A stretch of DNA of 64,000 nt from Lysobacter sp. S4-A87 (GTDB taxonomy: Bacteria > Pseudomonadota > Gammaproteobacteria > Xanthomonadales > Xanthomonadaceae): positions 434,001 to 498,000 of the forward strand of contig NZ_CP093341.1 of the NCBI RefSeq assembly GCF_022637455.1, given 5' to 3'. Positions within the stretch are counted from its first letter, which is position 1; every line of letters begins with the position of its first letter. Under the pieces are notes generated by a model. The model searched no databases. It worked only from the letters and a program-made list of their open reading frames with translations, and was not told the DNA's origin. Shown piece after piece: positions 41,869 to 49,240 of the stretch. Both the position numbers and the translations under genes were made by a program.

Positions 41869-42198
41869 GTGATTGTCTTCATCAATGTCTTCCAAGTCGA
41901 TCCGCCCAATCAACAGCGATTGGTCGATATATTGACCAAGGTCACCGGCGAGATCGTCAGCAAAGCGCCTGGGTTCGTTTCGTCGACCCTTCATCGCAGC
42001 ACAGACGGCAGCAAGGTCACCATGTACGCTAAATGGGCCAGCCTCGCTGACTATGAGGCCATGCGCCAAGACCCAGCCCCACGCCCATTTCTCGAGGAAG
42101 CCCTGTCATTCGCTACATTTGCTCCCGGCATGTATGAGGTTGTTGGCGAGTTCCGTTCGAAAACGACGGATGGAAAATCCAGGTCCCCTCCGCTTTGA
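41869..42198 (+). CDS. Antibiotic biosynthesis monooxygenase (ABM) family protein, copy 2
   Basis: The 109-residue ABM-domain protein reads IVFINVFQVDPPNQQRLVDI, SKAPGFVSSTLHRSTDGSKV, YAKWASLADYEAMRQDP and YEVVGEF. It begins with GTG 41869. The last dozen residues (after GEF) go beyond the usual domain, and the stop lies only 2 bp before the left inverted repeat of the IS30 fragment, so the IS may have altered the original 3' end. Not closely similar to the ABM gene at 16802-17122. Confidence 0.75.
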   Translation: MIVFINVFQVDPPNQQRLVDILTKVTGEIVSKAPGFVSSTLHRSTDGSKVTMYAKWASLADYEAMRQDPAPRPFLEEALSFATFAPGMYEVVGEFRSKTTDGKSRSPPL

Positions 42199-42200
42199 AG

Positions 42201-42446
42201 GTCCGCTAAGGGTTGCGGGCTCAACCGGTCGATGCAACACACTGATGACTGCCTCAGCAGCAGGAGTGTTGCAGATGAAGTACCGGGCAAGGATCTGTTA
42301 CACGGAAAGCCAGAGGGCCCAGATGTGGGACCGATGGCAGCAGGGCGAGTCGCTGCATCAGATCGCACGGCTGTTTGATCGGCGCCACAGCTCGGTTCGT
42401 GAGATCCTGGCCGAGTCCGGTGGGAACCGACCACCTCCTCGCCGTT
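42201..42446 (+). mobile_element. 5' fragment of an IS30-family element
   Basis: The segment starts with the left inverted repeat (GTCCGCTAAGGGTTGCGGGC, diverged from the intact copy at 28772). It then encodes the first 55 or so residues of the same transposase from ATG 42275 (MKYRARICYTESQRAQMWDR) before breaking off where the IS110-family element begins. No 3' part is found on the other side of the IS110 element, so the rest has been deleted. Confidence 0.85.
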
Positions 42447-43600
42447 AGCAATGGGATGGACTCCTCCTCACCTTGGCACCTGATGGGTGCCAGACTGAAT
42501 TTCCGAAGACAGTCGCGGCGAGAAGGAGCCCACCATCAACGAGCTTATGCGCATTGGGGTCGACTTGGCCAAGAACGTGTTCCAGGTGCACGGCGTGGAT
42601 CGCCAGGAACGACCAGCATGGTGCAGGCGGCTGTCTCGAGACCGCTGGCTGCAGGCGGTGAAAGAGGCGGCGCCGGCCGGATGCGAAATCGGAATGGAGA
42701 GCTGCGGCGGCGCCCATCACTGGGCTCGGCAACTGCAGGCCCGCGGATTCCGCGTGAAGCTGATCGCTCCGCAGTTCGTGAAGCCTTATGTGAAGAGCAA
42801 CAAGAACGACGCCAACGACGCGGAAGCGATATGCGAGGCAATGAGCCGACCCAGCATGCGCTTCGTGTCGGTGAAGTCGGTGGAGCAACAGGATATTCAG
42901 GCCGCTCACCGCATTCGTGCAGGCTTGGTGGAGCAGCGCACGGCCAAGGCCAACCAGATCCGCGGGTTGGTAGCGGAGTACGGACTGGGCGCTCCCAAGG
43001 AACTGTTGTCCCTGCGTCGCGCGATTCCCTGCTGGCTGGAAGATGCTGATAACGGCCTTAGCGATCGTTTCCGTCATCTGCTCGATGGGCTGTGGCACGA
43101 CGTACGCGCTTTGGATGACCGCGTCGCCGAACTCGACGCAGACATCGGCGCCATTGCCAAAAGCGATCCGGATGCTGTGCGGCTCCAACAACTTCGTGGC
43201 GTCGGGCCGATGATCGCCACGGCATTGGTGGCCGCAGTGGGTGACGCCAAGCAGTTTGCCAATGGCCGCCAGCTGTCGGCGTCGTTGGGCCTGACGCCCC
43301 GTCAGCATAGTTCGGGTGGAAAAGAGCGCCTTCTTGGCATCAGCAAACGCGGCGATGCCTATCTACGGTCCTTGTTGGTGCATGGTGCGCGGGCGATGCT
43401 GCGAACGGCTAAGGGCAAAGAGGACCGACTTAGTAGATGGGTCTGCCGACTGGCAGAACGGTCACATCCCAACGTGGCCTGCGTGGCCTTGGCCAACAAG
43501 ACCGCGCGCATGGCCTGGGCCATGCTGCGCCACGGCACCAACTATCAACCGGACCTTGCTGCCGCCTGACAACTAGGAAATCCCCCTGCGAACAACCTGC
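42447..43600 (+). mobile_element. IS110-family element (ends approximate)
   Basis: The IS30 fragment breaks off at about 42446. From there a roughly 100-bp leader, one IS110-type transposase gene and a short tail follow. Ends cannot be fixed because IS110-family elements usually lack terminal inverted repeats. The left non-coding stretch (42447-42546) is where these elements may carry the recently described bridge-type RNA, but none was identified structurally. Confidence 0.6.
42547..43569 (+). CDS. IS110/IS1111-family transposase
   Basis: The 340-residue protein has the DEDD catalytic N-domain (MRIGVDLAKNVFQVHGVD; IGMESCGGAHHWARQL; KSNKNDANDAEAICEA), a coiled linker and the C-terminal transposase_20 domain with LRGVGPMIATALVAAVGD and LGLTPRQHSSGGKERLLGI, containing the serine region. 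It appears full length and intact. It is inserted in the IS30 fragment. Confidence 0.92.
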   Translation: MRIGVDLAKNVFQVHGVDRQERPAWCRRLSRDRWLQAVKEAAPAGCEIGMESCGGAHHWARQLQARGFRVKLIAPQFVKPYVKSNKNDANDAEAICEAMSRPSMRFVSVKSVEQQDIQAAHRIRAGLVEQRTAKANQIRGLVAEYGLGAPKELLSLRRAIPCWLEDADNGLSDRFRHLLDGLWHDVRALDDRVAELDADIGAIAKSDPDAVRLQQLRGVGPMIATALVAAVGDAKQFANGRQLSASLGLTPRQHSSGGKERLLGISKRGDAYLRSLLVHGARAMLRTAKGKEDRLSRWVCRLAERSHPNVACVALANKTARMAWAMLRHGTNYQPDLAAA

Positions 43601-43989
43601 AGATGGCAAACCGGTCGGACCGGCGTCGGCAAACCCCTAAATGTCCTGGTGCGTAAGCACGTGATAGCGATTGGGAGCCGGCACGCGAATAGCCCATCAA
43701 GGCCCAGCATCGCTAAGCGATTCAATCAGTCCGAGGCCGGATATACGTGCGCAGTCGACTAGGGCGCCGGATGCAGGATGCTTGCAGCCAGAGGAGGAGT
43801 CCATATACGGACGTCGGGGTAAGGCGAAACTGTGCTCTTACGGCGCCTGAGGAGGGCGGTGATAAGCAGGTCTTGCCCCTTCCGGACCGTCGCCCTGTGA
43901 TCGCAAAATTGCCTCGGCTGTCCACGGCCGACATTGTCTTCCGATCTATGCTGGAGTGCCGCTTGTGGACGCTTCGGGCATAGGAGCGT
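43570..43989. other. Intergenic between IS110 transposase and crotonase gene
   Basis: About 420 bp with the IS110 right flank at its left side and the crotonase stop at its right. No recognisable gene, hairpin or repeat was seen. Confidence 0.45.
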
Positions 43990-44820
43990 CTAACGCTTCG
44001 GGGCTTCAGCCGCGACGTTGCGCCCGAGCTCCAACTCCATTTCGGAACGCGTCTGGAGTCCCGACTCGAGCAGTCGCGTCACGCGAGTCATGGTGCCGGG
44101 CCTCGCGATCGAGCGATAGAACTGTTCCAGCGCCGGCGGAAATAGCGAGTCGTCGGGCAGCGAGACTTCGTCGACGAAGCGCTTCGCCTCGACCAGCGAT
44201 TGCCTGTCGAAGCTCGCGATGCGGCGGGCGAATGCATCCACGAACGTATCTAACTCGGCGTCGGGTACCGCGCGATTGACGTAGCCGTATCGTTCGGCGA
44301 GGTCACCGGGGAAATCGTCCGCACCGAGCACGACTTCCAGGGCGCGCCCGCGGCCCATTAGACCCGCCAGGCGGGCCATCGGATTACCTCCGGGCACGGC
44401 ACCGACGCCCACCTCGAACTGCCCCAGCACCGCCTTCTCGCGACTGGCGAAGCGCATGTCGCACGCGAGGGCGAATTCGCTCCCTGCGCCGCGCGCGCGC
44501 CCCCGTATGGCCGCGATCGACACCACTGGTGCCCGGCTAATGCGTGCCAGCACGTCGAGCCAGGGTCGCATGCCTGTCGGGCCGTCGGGCATCGATGCTG
44601 AACGCTCGCGATCGCTCAATACGTCGTAATGGGCGAGGAAGAAATCCGGATCGAGGCTGTGGAACACAATCACCTTCACGTCGACGTCCTGCTCCAAGGT
44701 GGCGACCAGGCGCGAAAGCTCGTCGATGGTGTCCAGGTCGATCAGGTTGATCGGCGGATTATGGAACGTCGCGTGCCAGTAGCCCGTGGCGGGCTGCGTG
44801 ATCTCGATCTGCTTGTGCAC
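43990..44820 (-). CDS. Enoyl-CoA hydratase/isomerase (crotonase) family protein
   Basis: The 276-residue crotonase-fold protein has NPPINLIDLDTIDELSRLVA, PVVSIAAIRGRARGAGSEFA (oxyanion-hole region), LACDMRFASREKAVLGQFEV and ERYGYVNRAVPDAELD. No signal peptide is present, unlike its paralog at 62358-63305. Members hydrate, isomerise or hydrolyse acyl-CoA thioesters; the reaction here is not determined. GTG 44820 with GAGGTAATG upstream is the likely start. Two minus-strand copies of the shared regulatory motif lie about 80 and 130 bp upstream. Confidence 0.88.
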   Translation of the reverse strand: MHKQIEITQPATGYWHATFHNPPINLIDLDTIDELSRLVATLEQDVDVKVIVFHSLDPDFFLAHYDVLSDRERSASMPDGPTGMRPWLDVLARISRAPVVSIAAIRGRARGAGSEFALACDMRFASREKAVLGQFEVGVGAVPGGNPMARLAGLMGRGRALEVVLGADDFPGDLAERYGYVNRAVPDAELDTFVDAFARRIASFDRQSLVEAKRFVDEVSLPDDSLFPPALEQFYRSIARPGTMTRVTRLLESGLQTRSEMELELGRNVAAEAPKR

Positions 44821-44910
44821 GGCGCATTACCTCTTCGGACATGGTGGACAGTGACGGCCGATGGCCAGTCGCTGACCCGAGGATAGATAGCTGCGTCTGG
44901 AAAGGAAGCA

Positions 44911-45002
44911 GACAAAGGTGTTGGTACCTCCGTCGATTCCCGAGGGAGCGGCGGCGCATTGCACCAAGGTATCGATCAACACCTTTGTGCAATTCCCGTG
45001 CG
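44911..45002. promoter_or_regulatory. Shared motif sites: 30-bp palindrome plus a single copy
   Basis: 44961-44990 is an imperfect palindrome: the left arm GCACCAAGGTATCGA and the right arm read in reverse (GCACAAAGGTGTTGA) agree at 12 of 15 positions. On the plus strand it reads CAACACCTTTGTGCAATTCC, ending 56 bp before the DUF6130 start. On the minus strand it reads CGATACCTTGGTGCAATGCG toward the crotonase. Another minus-strand copy (CAACACCTTTGTC) is at 44911-44923. The same sequence recurs at 48531-48613, 56063-56086, 58266-58291 and 60755-60824. Confidence 0.65.
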
Positions 45003-45058
45003 ACCGTCGCGCTGGTCAGATGGCGTCCATCTTCCAGGCAGATCGCAGGAACCGGGAC

Positions 45059-45484
45059 ATGAACAGGTACGCCAGAATGCTCGCCGCATCTGCCATTGCC
45101 ACGATGATTGCGCCCGACGCATTTTCGCAAACGGCTCGGTCGCTAGTCGTTCCTTATGAGAACGAGCCTCCACCGAAGCTGACCATCGAACCGCCCCTGC
45201 CCGGGCCGCTCGCCAAAGGCGTTGCGTTCATCCCGTACCGCGTCGAGAACCTGCGCATCCTTCCGGTCGGCGGAGCGTCGGCGCGTCAACTGTCGCCACG
45301 CGTTGGGCACATCCACGTAACCGTCGACGACCTGCCTTGGCAATGGGCGGATTACGGTCAGAGCGACACCATCATCCTGGTCAATCTGCCTCGCGGGGAG
45401 CACAAGGTCCTGATCGAGGCGGTAGATCCGGAAGGGGGCCTGCTCACCTCGCAGAGCATCAAATTCACAGCACCCGGCAAGTGA
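45059..45484 (+). CDS. DUF6130-like exported protein
   Basis: The 141-residue protein starts with a Sec signal (MLAASAIATMIAPDAFSQ). The mature part contains PRVGHIHVTVDDLPWQWADY and IILVNLPRGEHKVLIEAVDP, a beta-sandwich-like pattern matching small exported DUF6130 proteins. Role unknown. ATG 45059 has AGGAACCGGGAC in front. It lies 22 bp before the cytochrome P460 gene and 56 bp after a copy of the shared regulatory motif, so it probably opens an operon reaching the MBL gene. Confidence 0.7.
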   Translation: MNRYARMLAASAIATMIAPDAFSQTARSLVVPYENEPPPKLTIEPPLPGPLAKGVAFIPYRVENLRILPVGGASARQLSPRVGHIHVTVDDLPWQWADYGQSDTIILVNLPRGEHKVLIEAVDPEGGLLTSQSIKFTAPGK

Positions 45485-45506
45485 CCAATCGTTCGGAGGA
45501 CACCCC

Positions 45507-46037
45507 ATGAAGCGCACGAGCAAGGCATTGATCGCGGGCGCCACCGCGCTGATCGTTGTAGTCGGAACCGCATTCTCCGCGCAGGACAAATACACGCTGA
45601 AATCCGCGGGTGGCATCGCCTTCGCTGATTTTCGCGGCTACGAAGACTGGGCGGTCGTGTCGTCGGCCCGGACCGACGAGGTGCTCAAAGTGATCGTCGC
45701 CAACCCGGCCATGATCAAGGCCTACAAGGCGGGCGTGCCGAAGAACGGCCAGTCATTCCCGGAAGGTTCGAAGATCGTGAAACTGCAGTGGAAGCCGAAG
45801 AAGAGCAGCGAGGCGCCATTCGCCGTGGACGTGCCCGATGTGTTCACGCAGGCGTTTGTGATGGAGAAGGACAGCAAGCGGTTCCCGAAGACCGGCGGAT
45901 GGGGTTATGCGCTCTTCAACTACGACGCGCCATCCGACAAGTTTGTGGTCGATCCGAGTCCCGTCGACTGCGGGCAAGCGTGCCACGTGAAAGTGAAAAC
46001 CAAGGACTACATCTTCCACCCCTACCAGAAACGTTGA
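45507..46037 (+). CDS. Cytochrome P460-family protein
   Basis: The 176-residue exported protein has signal ALIAGATALIVVVGTAFSA. The P460-like barrel is marked by FADFRGYEDWAVVSSARTDE, FPEGSKIVKLQWKPKKS, GGWGYALFNYD and the C-terminal heme-binding segment CGQACHVKVKTKDYIFHPY. The heme motif has three residues between cysteines (CxxxCH), a spacing that occurs in part of this family, and not the usual CxxCH. P460 proteins oxidise hydroxylamine or detoxify NO-type species; the activity here is open. Good ribosome site (GGAGG) before ATG 45507. Confidence 0.83.
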   Translation: MKRTSKALIAGATALIVVVGTAFSAQDKYTLKSAGGIAFADFRGYEDWAVVSSARTDEVLKVIVANPAMIKAYKAGVPKNGQSFPEGSKIVKLQWKPKKSSEAPFAVDVPDVFTQAFVMEKDSKRFPKTGGWGYALFNYDAPSDKFVVDPSPVDCGQACHVKVKTKDYIFHPYQKR

Positions 46038-46110
46038 AGCGCGCGGCCCGGCCGCACGCACTTCGACGTCCATCGAATTGCACCATAGACCCCACCAGGA
46101 GTCCGTCGCC

Positions 46111-47235
46111 ATGCCCAGCATCCGTTCCACTCGAGTCGTTTCTCTGATCGCCGTTGCCGCTCTGGCGGCCTGCACACGCCAGGAGCCCGCGCCGCTGACG
46201 GCCGAGGCCGCCACACCTGCGCAGGGCGCCACTACGTCCACGTCCACGTCCGCCTCCGCCTCCGATTCGGCACCGGGCACGCCCGCTCGGGTTCCGTACG
46301 CAGAGATGCCGCAACTCGCCCCCATTGGCGTTCGGATCGACAAGCACCTGGACGTGCCCGAGTCCGCCCGGGGGCCCGCCATCGATCCGGCCAAGGGATA
46401 TCGCTTGCAGGACCTCGGCGACGGCCTGTACATGGTCACCGACAACGCATACCAGTCGATGTTCCTGGTCTACGACAAAGGGGTGGTGGTCATCGATACT
46501 CCGCCCACGTTCTCGTCGCATATTCCCGCCGCCATCGCGGAGGTGACGAAGAATCCCGTCACGCACGTCGTCTACAGCCACTCCCACAAGGATCACATCG
46601 GCGGCACGCGGGCGCTGGGCGGCAAGCCGGTCATCATTGCGCAGGAAGAAACCCTGCGGCTGCTCAAACGCGACAACGACCCCGACCGCCCGCTGCCTAC
46701 GGTAACGTTCAAGGATGCCTACACGCTGGAAGTAGGCGGGAAGAAGCTGGACCTGTCTTACCATGGCAACGGCCACGAGCCGGGCAACATCTTCATCAGC
46801 GCACCGAAGCAGAAGGTACTGATGGTCGTGGACGTGGTGTTCCCGGGCTGGATGCCGTGGCGTCGTTTTGCCGTTGCCCAGGACGTCTTCGGCTCCATCG
46901 CTCAGGTCGACAAGATCAACTCGATGGAATGGGACACCCTCGTCGGCGGTCACGTCGCGCGAACCGGCACCCATGCCGATGTGCAACAGCAGGCCGAGTT
47001 CTACAAGGATCTGCGTGACGCGGCGGGCAAGGCGTTGTCGACGACCAAGCCGGGCGAGGGTGTCAACCCCAAGGACATGGACAACCCGTGGGCGATTTTC
47101 GACGACTACATCGATCGCGTCGTCATCCAGTGCGTCAACTCTGTCACGCCGAAGTGGCAGCCGCGGCTGGCTGGCTACGACGTCTACATCTGGGACCAGT
47201 GCTATGCGATGGAGCAGGCACTGCGCATCGACTAG
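46111..47235 (+). CDS. Metallo-beta-lactamase-fold lipoprotein
   Basis: The 374-residue protein has a lipobox (SLIAVAALAACTRQ, Cys about 19) and an Ala/Thr/Ser-rich linker of about 40 residues. The MBL-fold domain shows VYSHSHKDHIGG (HxHxDH), a later GNGHEPGNIFI and GGHVARTGTHAD, giving the dinuclear zinc ligands. Members hydrolyse lactams, lactones or thioesters such as quorum signals. It starts with a strong CAGGAG site and closes the DUF6130-P460-MBL operon, followed by a T-run hairpin. Confidence 0.87.
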   Translation: MPSIRSTRVVSLIAVAALAACTRQEPAPLTAEAATPAQGATTSTSTSASASDSAPGTPARVPYAEMPQLAPIGVRIDKHLDVPESARGPAIDPAKGYRLQDLGDGLYMVTDNAYQSMFLVYDKGVVVIDTPPTFSSHIPAAIAEVTKNPVTHVVYSHSHKDHIGGTRALGGKPVIIAQEETLRLLKRDNDPDRPLPTVTFKDAYTLEVGGKKLDLSYHGNGHEPGNIFISAPKQKVLMVVDVVFPGWMPWRRFAVAQDVFGSIAQVDKINSMEWDTLVGGHVARTGTHADVQQQAEFYKDLRDAAGKALSTTKPGEGVNPKDMDNPWAIFDDYIDRVVIQCVNSVTPKWQPRLAGYDVYIWDQCYAMEQALRID

Positions 47236-47284
47236 GTTGCGCCGTCGCTGCACTGGCCATTCAGTTCACGCCCCGCGTGGCGCT

Positions 47285-47331
47285 GCCGGCGCCCCCCCTG
47301 CTCGCCGGCGACTGCCCCGTGGGGCGTTTTT
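47285..47331 (+). terminator. Rho-independent-type terminator after the MBL gene
   Basis: Tandem GC-rich inverted repeats (GCCGGC at 47285-47290 with GCCGGC at 47304-47309; then TGCCCCGTGGGGCG, 47313-47326) are followed by TTTTT (47327-47331). It lies about 80 bp after the MBL stop and before the convergent response-regulator gene. Confidence 0.65.
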
Positions 47332-47351
47332 GACCACAGCGGGTGGCTGGA

Positions 47352-47972
47352 TCAGCGCGTGCTCGATTCCAGCGCCGCAGCCATCTTCACAAGGTCGGGC
47401 ACCGATCTGGCCCGCATCTTCTGCATGACCCGGCCGCGATGTGCCTTGACAGTGATCTCGCTGATGCCAAGGTTTCCCCCGATCTGCTTGTTGAGCAGGC
47501 CCGATACCACCAGCGCCATGACCTCGCGCTCGCGGCGTGTCAGCGAGGCATGGGCCTCTCGCAAGGATCGCACTCGCGTCGCATCATCCAGCGCGGCGTC
47601 GCTGCGTGCGATCGCTCCGCGAATGCTCTCCAGCAGGAGCTCATCGTCGACTGGTTTTGTGAGAAACTCGATCGCGCCCGCGCGCATCGCGCGCACTGTC
47701 ATCGGGATGTCGCCGTAGCCGGACATGAAGATGATCGGCATGTCGGCGCGGTCTGTCGCGATCAGTGCCTGCAGGTCGAGTCCGTTGATGTCGGGTAGCG
47801 TCACATCAAGGACCAAACAGGTCGGGCCTGCTTCCCGCGGATGCGCAAGGAACTCTCCAGCGCTGGCGAAGGTCCTGGTGGTCCAGCCGGCGAACCGCAC
47901 CAGCGATTCCAACGACTCCCTGACCGATATGTCGTCGTCCACGATGAAAACGATGGGCGCGGCGTGGTTCAC
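47352..47972 (-). CDS. FixJ-type response regulator (REC + LuxR HTH)
   Basis: About 206 residues. The receiver domain has VFIVDDDISVRESLESLV (acidic pocket), CLVLDVTLPDINGLDLQ (phospho-acceptor Asp near 55) and FLTKPVDDELLL (Lys). The output is a LuxR/GerE HTH: LTRREREVMALVVSGLLNKQ and IGGNLGISEITVKAHRGRVM. GTG 47972 is preferred since GAGG precedes it; GTG 47981 is also possible. It lies downstream of the receiver-only gene on the same strand, opposite the giant sensor kinase. It is the best local candidate to bind the shared motif in this island. Confidence 0.92.
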   Translation of the reverse strand: MNHAAPIVFIVDDDISVRESLESLVRFAGWTTRTFASAGEFLAHPREAGPTCLVLDVTLPDINGLDLQALIATDRADMPIIFMSGYGDIPMTVRAMRAGAIEFLTKPVDDELLLESIRGAIARSDAALDDATRVRSLREAHASLTRREREVMALVVSGLLNKQIGGNLGISEITVKAHRGRVMQKMRARSVPDLVKMAAALESSTR

Positions 47973-48051
47973 GGATGCCACCTCGTCGGAAGTAGGTCAT
48001 GCAAAGGGTGAATAATCCTTTCGGAGCGGCGATGCAAGCGTTTTGCGGCAT

Positions 48052-48423
48052 TCAGCTTTTGGCGATGGCCGAGGCGATCGCGTCCAGCAGCGTTTCGCTC
48101 TCGAATGGCTTGAACAGGAAGTCTTCGGCTCCCCGCGCGATCAGGTCACGGCGAACCTCGGCGTCCACGTGGGCGCTCATGAAGATCAGCGGAAGCGTAT
48201 TCCGCCGGCGCGACAGCTCCTCCTGCAGCGCCGGCCCGGACATAATGGGCATGTAGACATCCACGACCAGGCAGGCCGCGAGGTCGGCCGCGCCGGAGGC
48301 GAGGAAATCGATCGCGGACGCGAAAACCTGGGCGTCGTAGCCGCCTGTCTTCAGCAGGTCCGGGAGCGATTCACGTACCGACTCGTCGTCGTCCACGATC
48401 GCCACCAGTCGGCGCGACCTCAC
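48052..48423 (-). CDS. Receiver-only response regulator
   Basis: The 123-residue single REC domain has LVAIVDDDESVRESLPDLL, CLVVDVYMPIMSGPALQ (phospho-Asp near 57), LPLIFMSAH and FLFKPFESETLL. There is no output domain, so it may act as a phosphate sink or relay between the giant kinase and the FixJ-type protein. GTG 48423 begins the frame; its ribosome site is weak. A minus-strand copy of the shared motif (CGACACCTAAGTATCATG) lies about 110 bp upstream, suggesting control by the same system. Confidence 0.9.
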   Translation of the reverse strand: MRSRRLVAIVDDDESVRESLPDLLKTGGYDAQVFASAIDFLASGAADLAACLVVDVYMPIMSGPALQEELSRRRNTLPLIFMSAHVDAEVRRDLIARGAEDFLFKPFESETLLDAIASAIAKS

Positions 48424-48530
48424 GGTAAGCCATCCATGCTAAGCGAACGGGTGACGCCGCTCGGACTGTTGGTCATGTCGGATCCTCCGAGATGAGCTCC
48501 TGGCCCTAGGATGCACCCGCGACCGAGCGG

Positions 48531-48613
48531 TTTACATGATACTTAGGTGTCGATTGGCCCGGCTCCGCAGGGGGGGGCGTCCGGGACCGATACCTTGGTG
48601 CAATCGCCTGCAC
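48531..48613. promoter_or_regulatory. Divergent copies of the shared motif
   Basis: The plus-strand copy at 48588-48613 reads CGATACCTTGGTGCAATCGC and then CTGCAC, ending 48 bp before the OsmC start; it matches the site at 60771-60796 at 23 of 26 positions. The minus-strand copy, about 48534-48551, reads CGACACCTAAGTATCATG toward the response-regulator gene and resembles the HlyD site (CGACACCTTCGTATCATG). Confidence 0.65.
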
Positions 48614-48661
48614 CCCCGGCCTGTAGTTTCATCGGACTTCCCTCGCGGGCCGGAGAGTGAC

Positions 48662-49084
48662 ATGAACGACACCGAGCGCAAGCTCCTCTACACGGGCAAG
48701 ACCCACACCGTCGGCGGCCGTGACGGCGGCAAGGCGAAGAGCACCGATGGCGCGCTCGAAGTCGGGTTTTCGACGCCGGGAACGCACGGCACCGGTACCA
48801 ACCCCGAGCAACTGCTGGCCGCCGGCTGGTCGGCCTGCTTCATCGGCGCGATGGGCATCGCCGCGCGTCGGATGCGCGTGACGCTCCCGCCTGACACTGC
48901 TATCGACGCCGAAGTGGACCTGCGGCAGGGCAGCGAGGGCTACTCGCTGGCTGCCCGCCTCAATATCTCGTTGCCCGGAGTCGACCGGGAAACCGCGCAG
49001 GCGCTGGTCGACGCCGGTCACGACACGTGCCCGTATTCGAAGGCGCTCAAGACCAGCATCGAGGTAGCCATCAACCTAGTCTGA
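48662..49084 (+). CDS. OsmC/Ohr-family peroxiredoxin
   Basis: The 140-residue protein has GTGTNPEQLLAAGWSACFIG with the peroxidatic Cys near 60 and DAGHDTCPYSKALKTSIEVA with the resolving Cys near 125. The start LLYTGKTHTVGGRDGGKAKS is typical of the Ohr group. Such proteins reduce organic hydroperoxides. ATG 48662 follows GAGAGTGAC. It is downstream of a copy of the shared motif and upstream of the giant kinase (156-bp gap), and could reach it by read-through. Confidence 0.92.
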   Translation: MNDTERKLLYTGKTHTVGGRDGGKAKSTDGALEVGFSTPGTHGTGTNPEQLLAAGWSACFIGAMGIAARRMRVTLPPDTAIDAEVDLRQGSEGYSLAARLNISLPGVDRETAQALVDAGHDTCPYSKALKTSIEVAINLV

Positions 49085-49240
49085 CCCTGGCCCGCGGGCT
49101 GAATGCGCTGTCCATGGCTGGACATTGCCTTGGCGGGGCGGCGAGAACCACGCGATTGCCGCATCCGGAATCACCGGAGTATCGTCGAGCATCCGACACG
49201 CACTTGCGTGATCCCTCGCAGTTTCTGGCCGGAGGCCTCG

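Noticed and set aside
42158-42175. AAAACGACGG as the missing right end of the Tni element
   Set aside because: It does not end in ACA, lies within the ABM coding region and lacks the neighbouring bases expected from the left end.
45916-47253. A 445-codon minus-strand frame opposite the P460 and MBL genes
   Set aside because: Covers two clearly conserved plus-strand genes and resembles no protein.
49190-49220. Possible further copy of the shared motif before the giant kinase (CGACACGCACTTGCGTGAT)
   Set aside because: Matches only if a 3-base insertion is allowed, so it was not counted.
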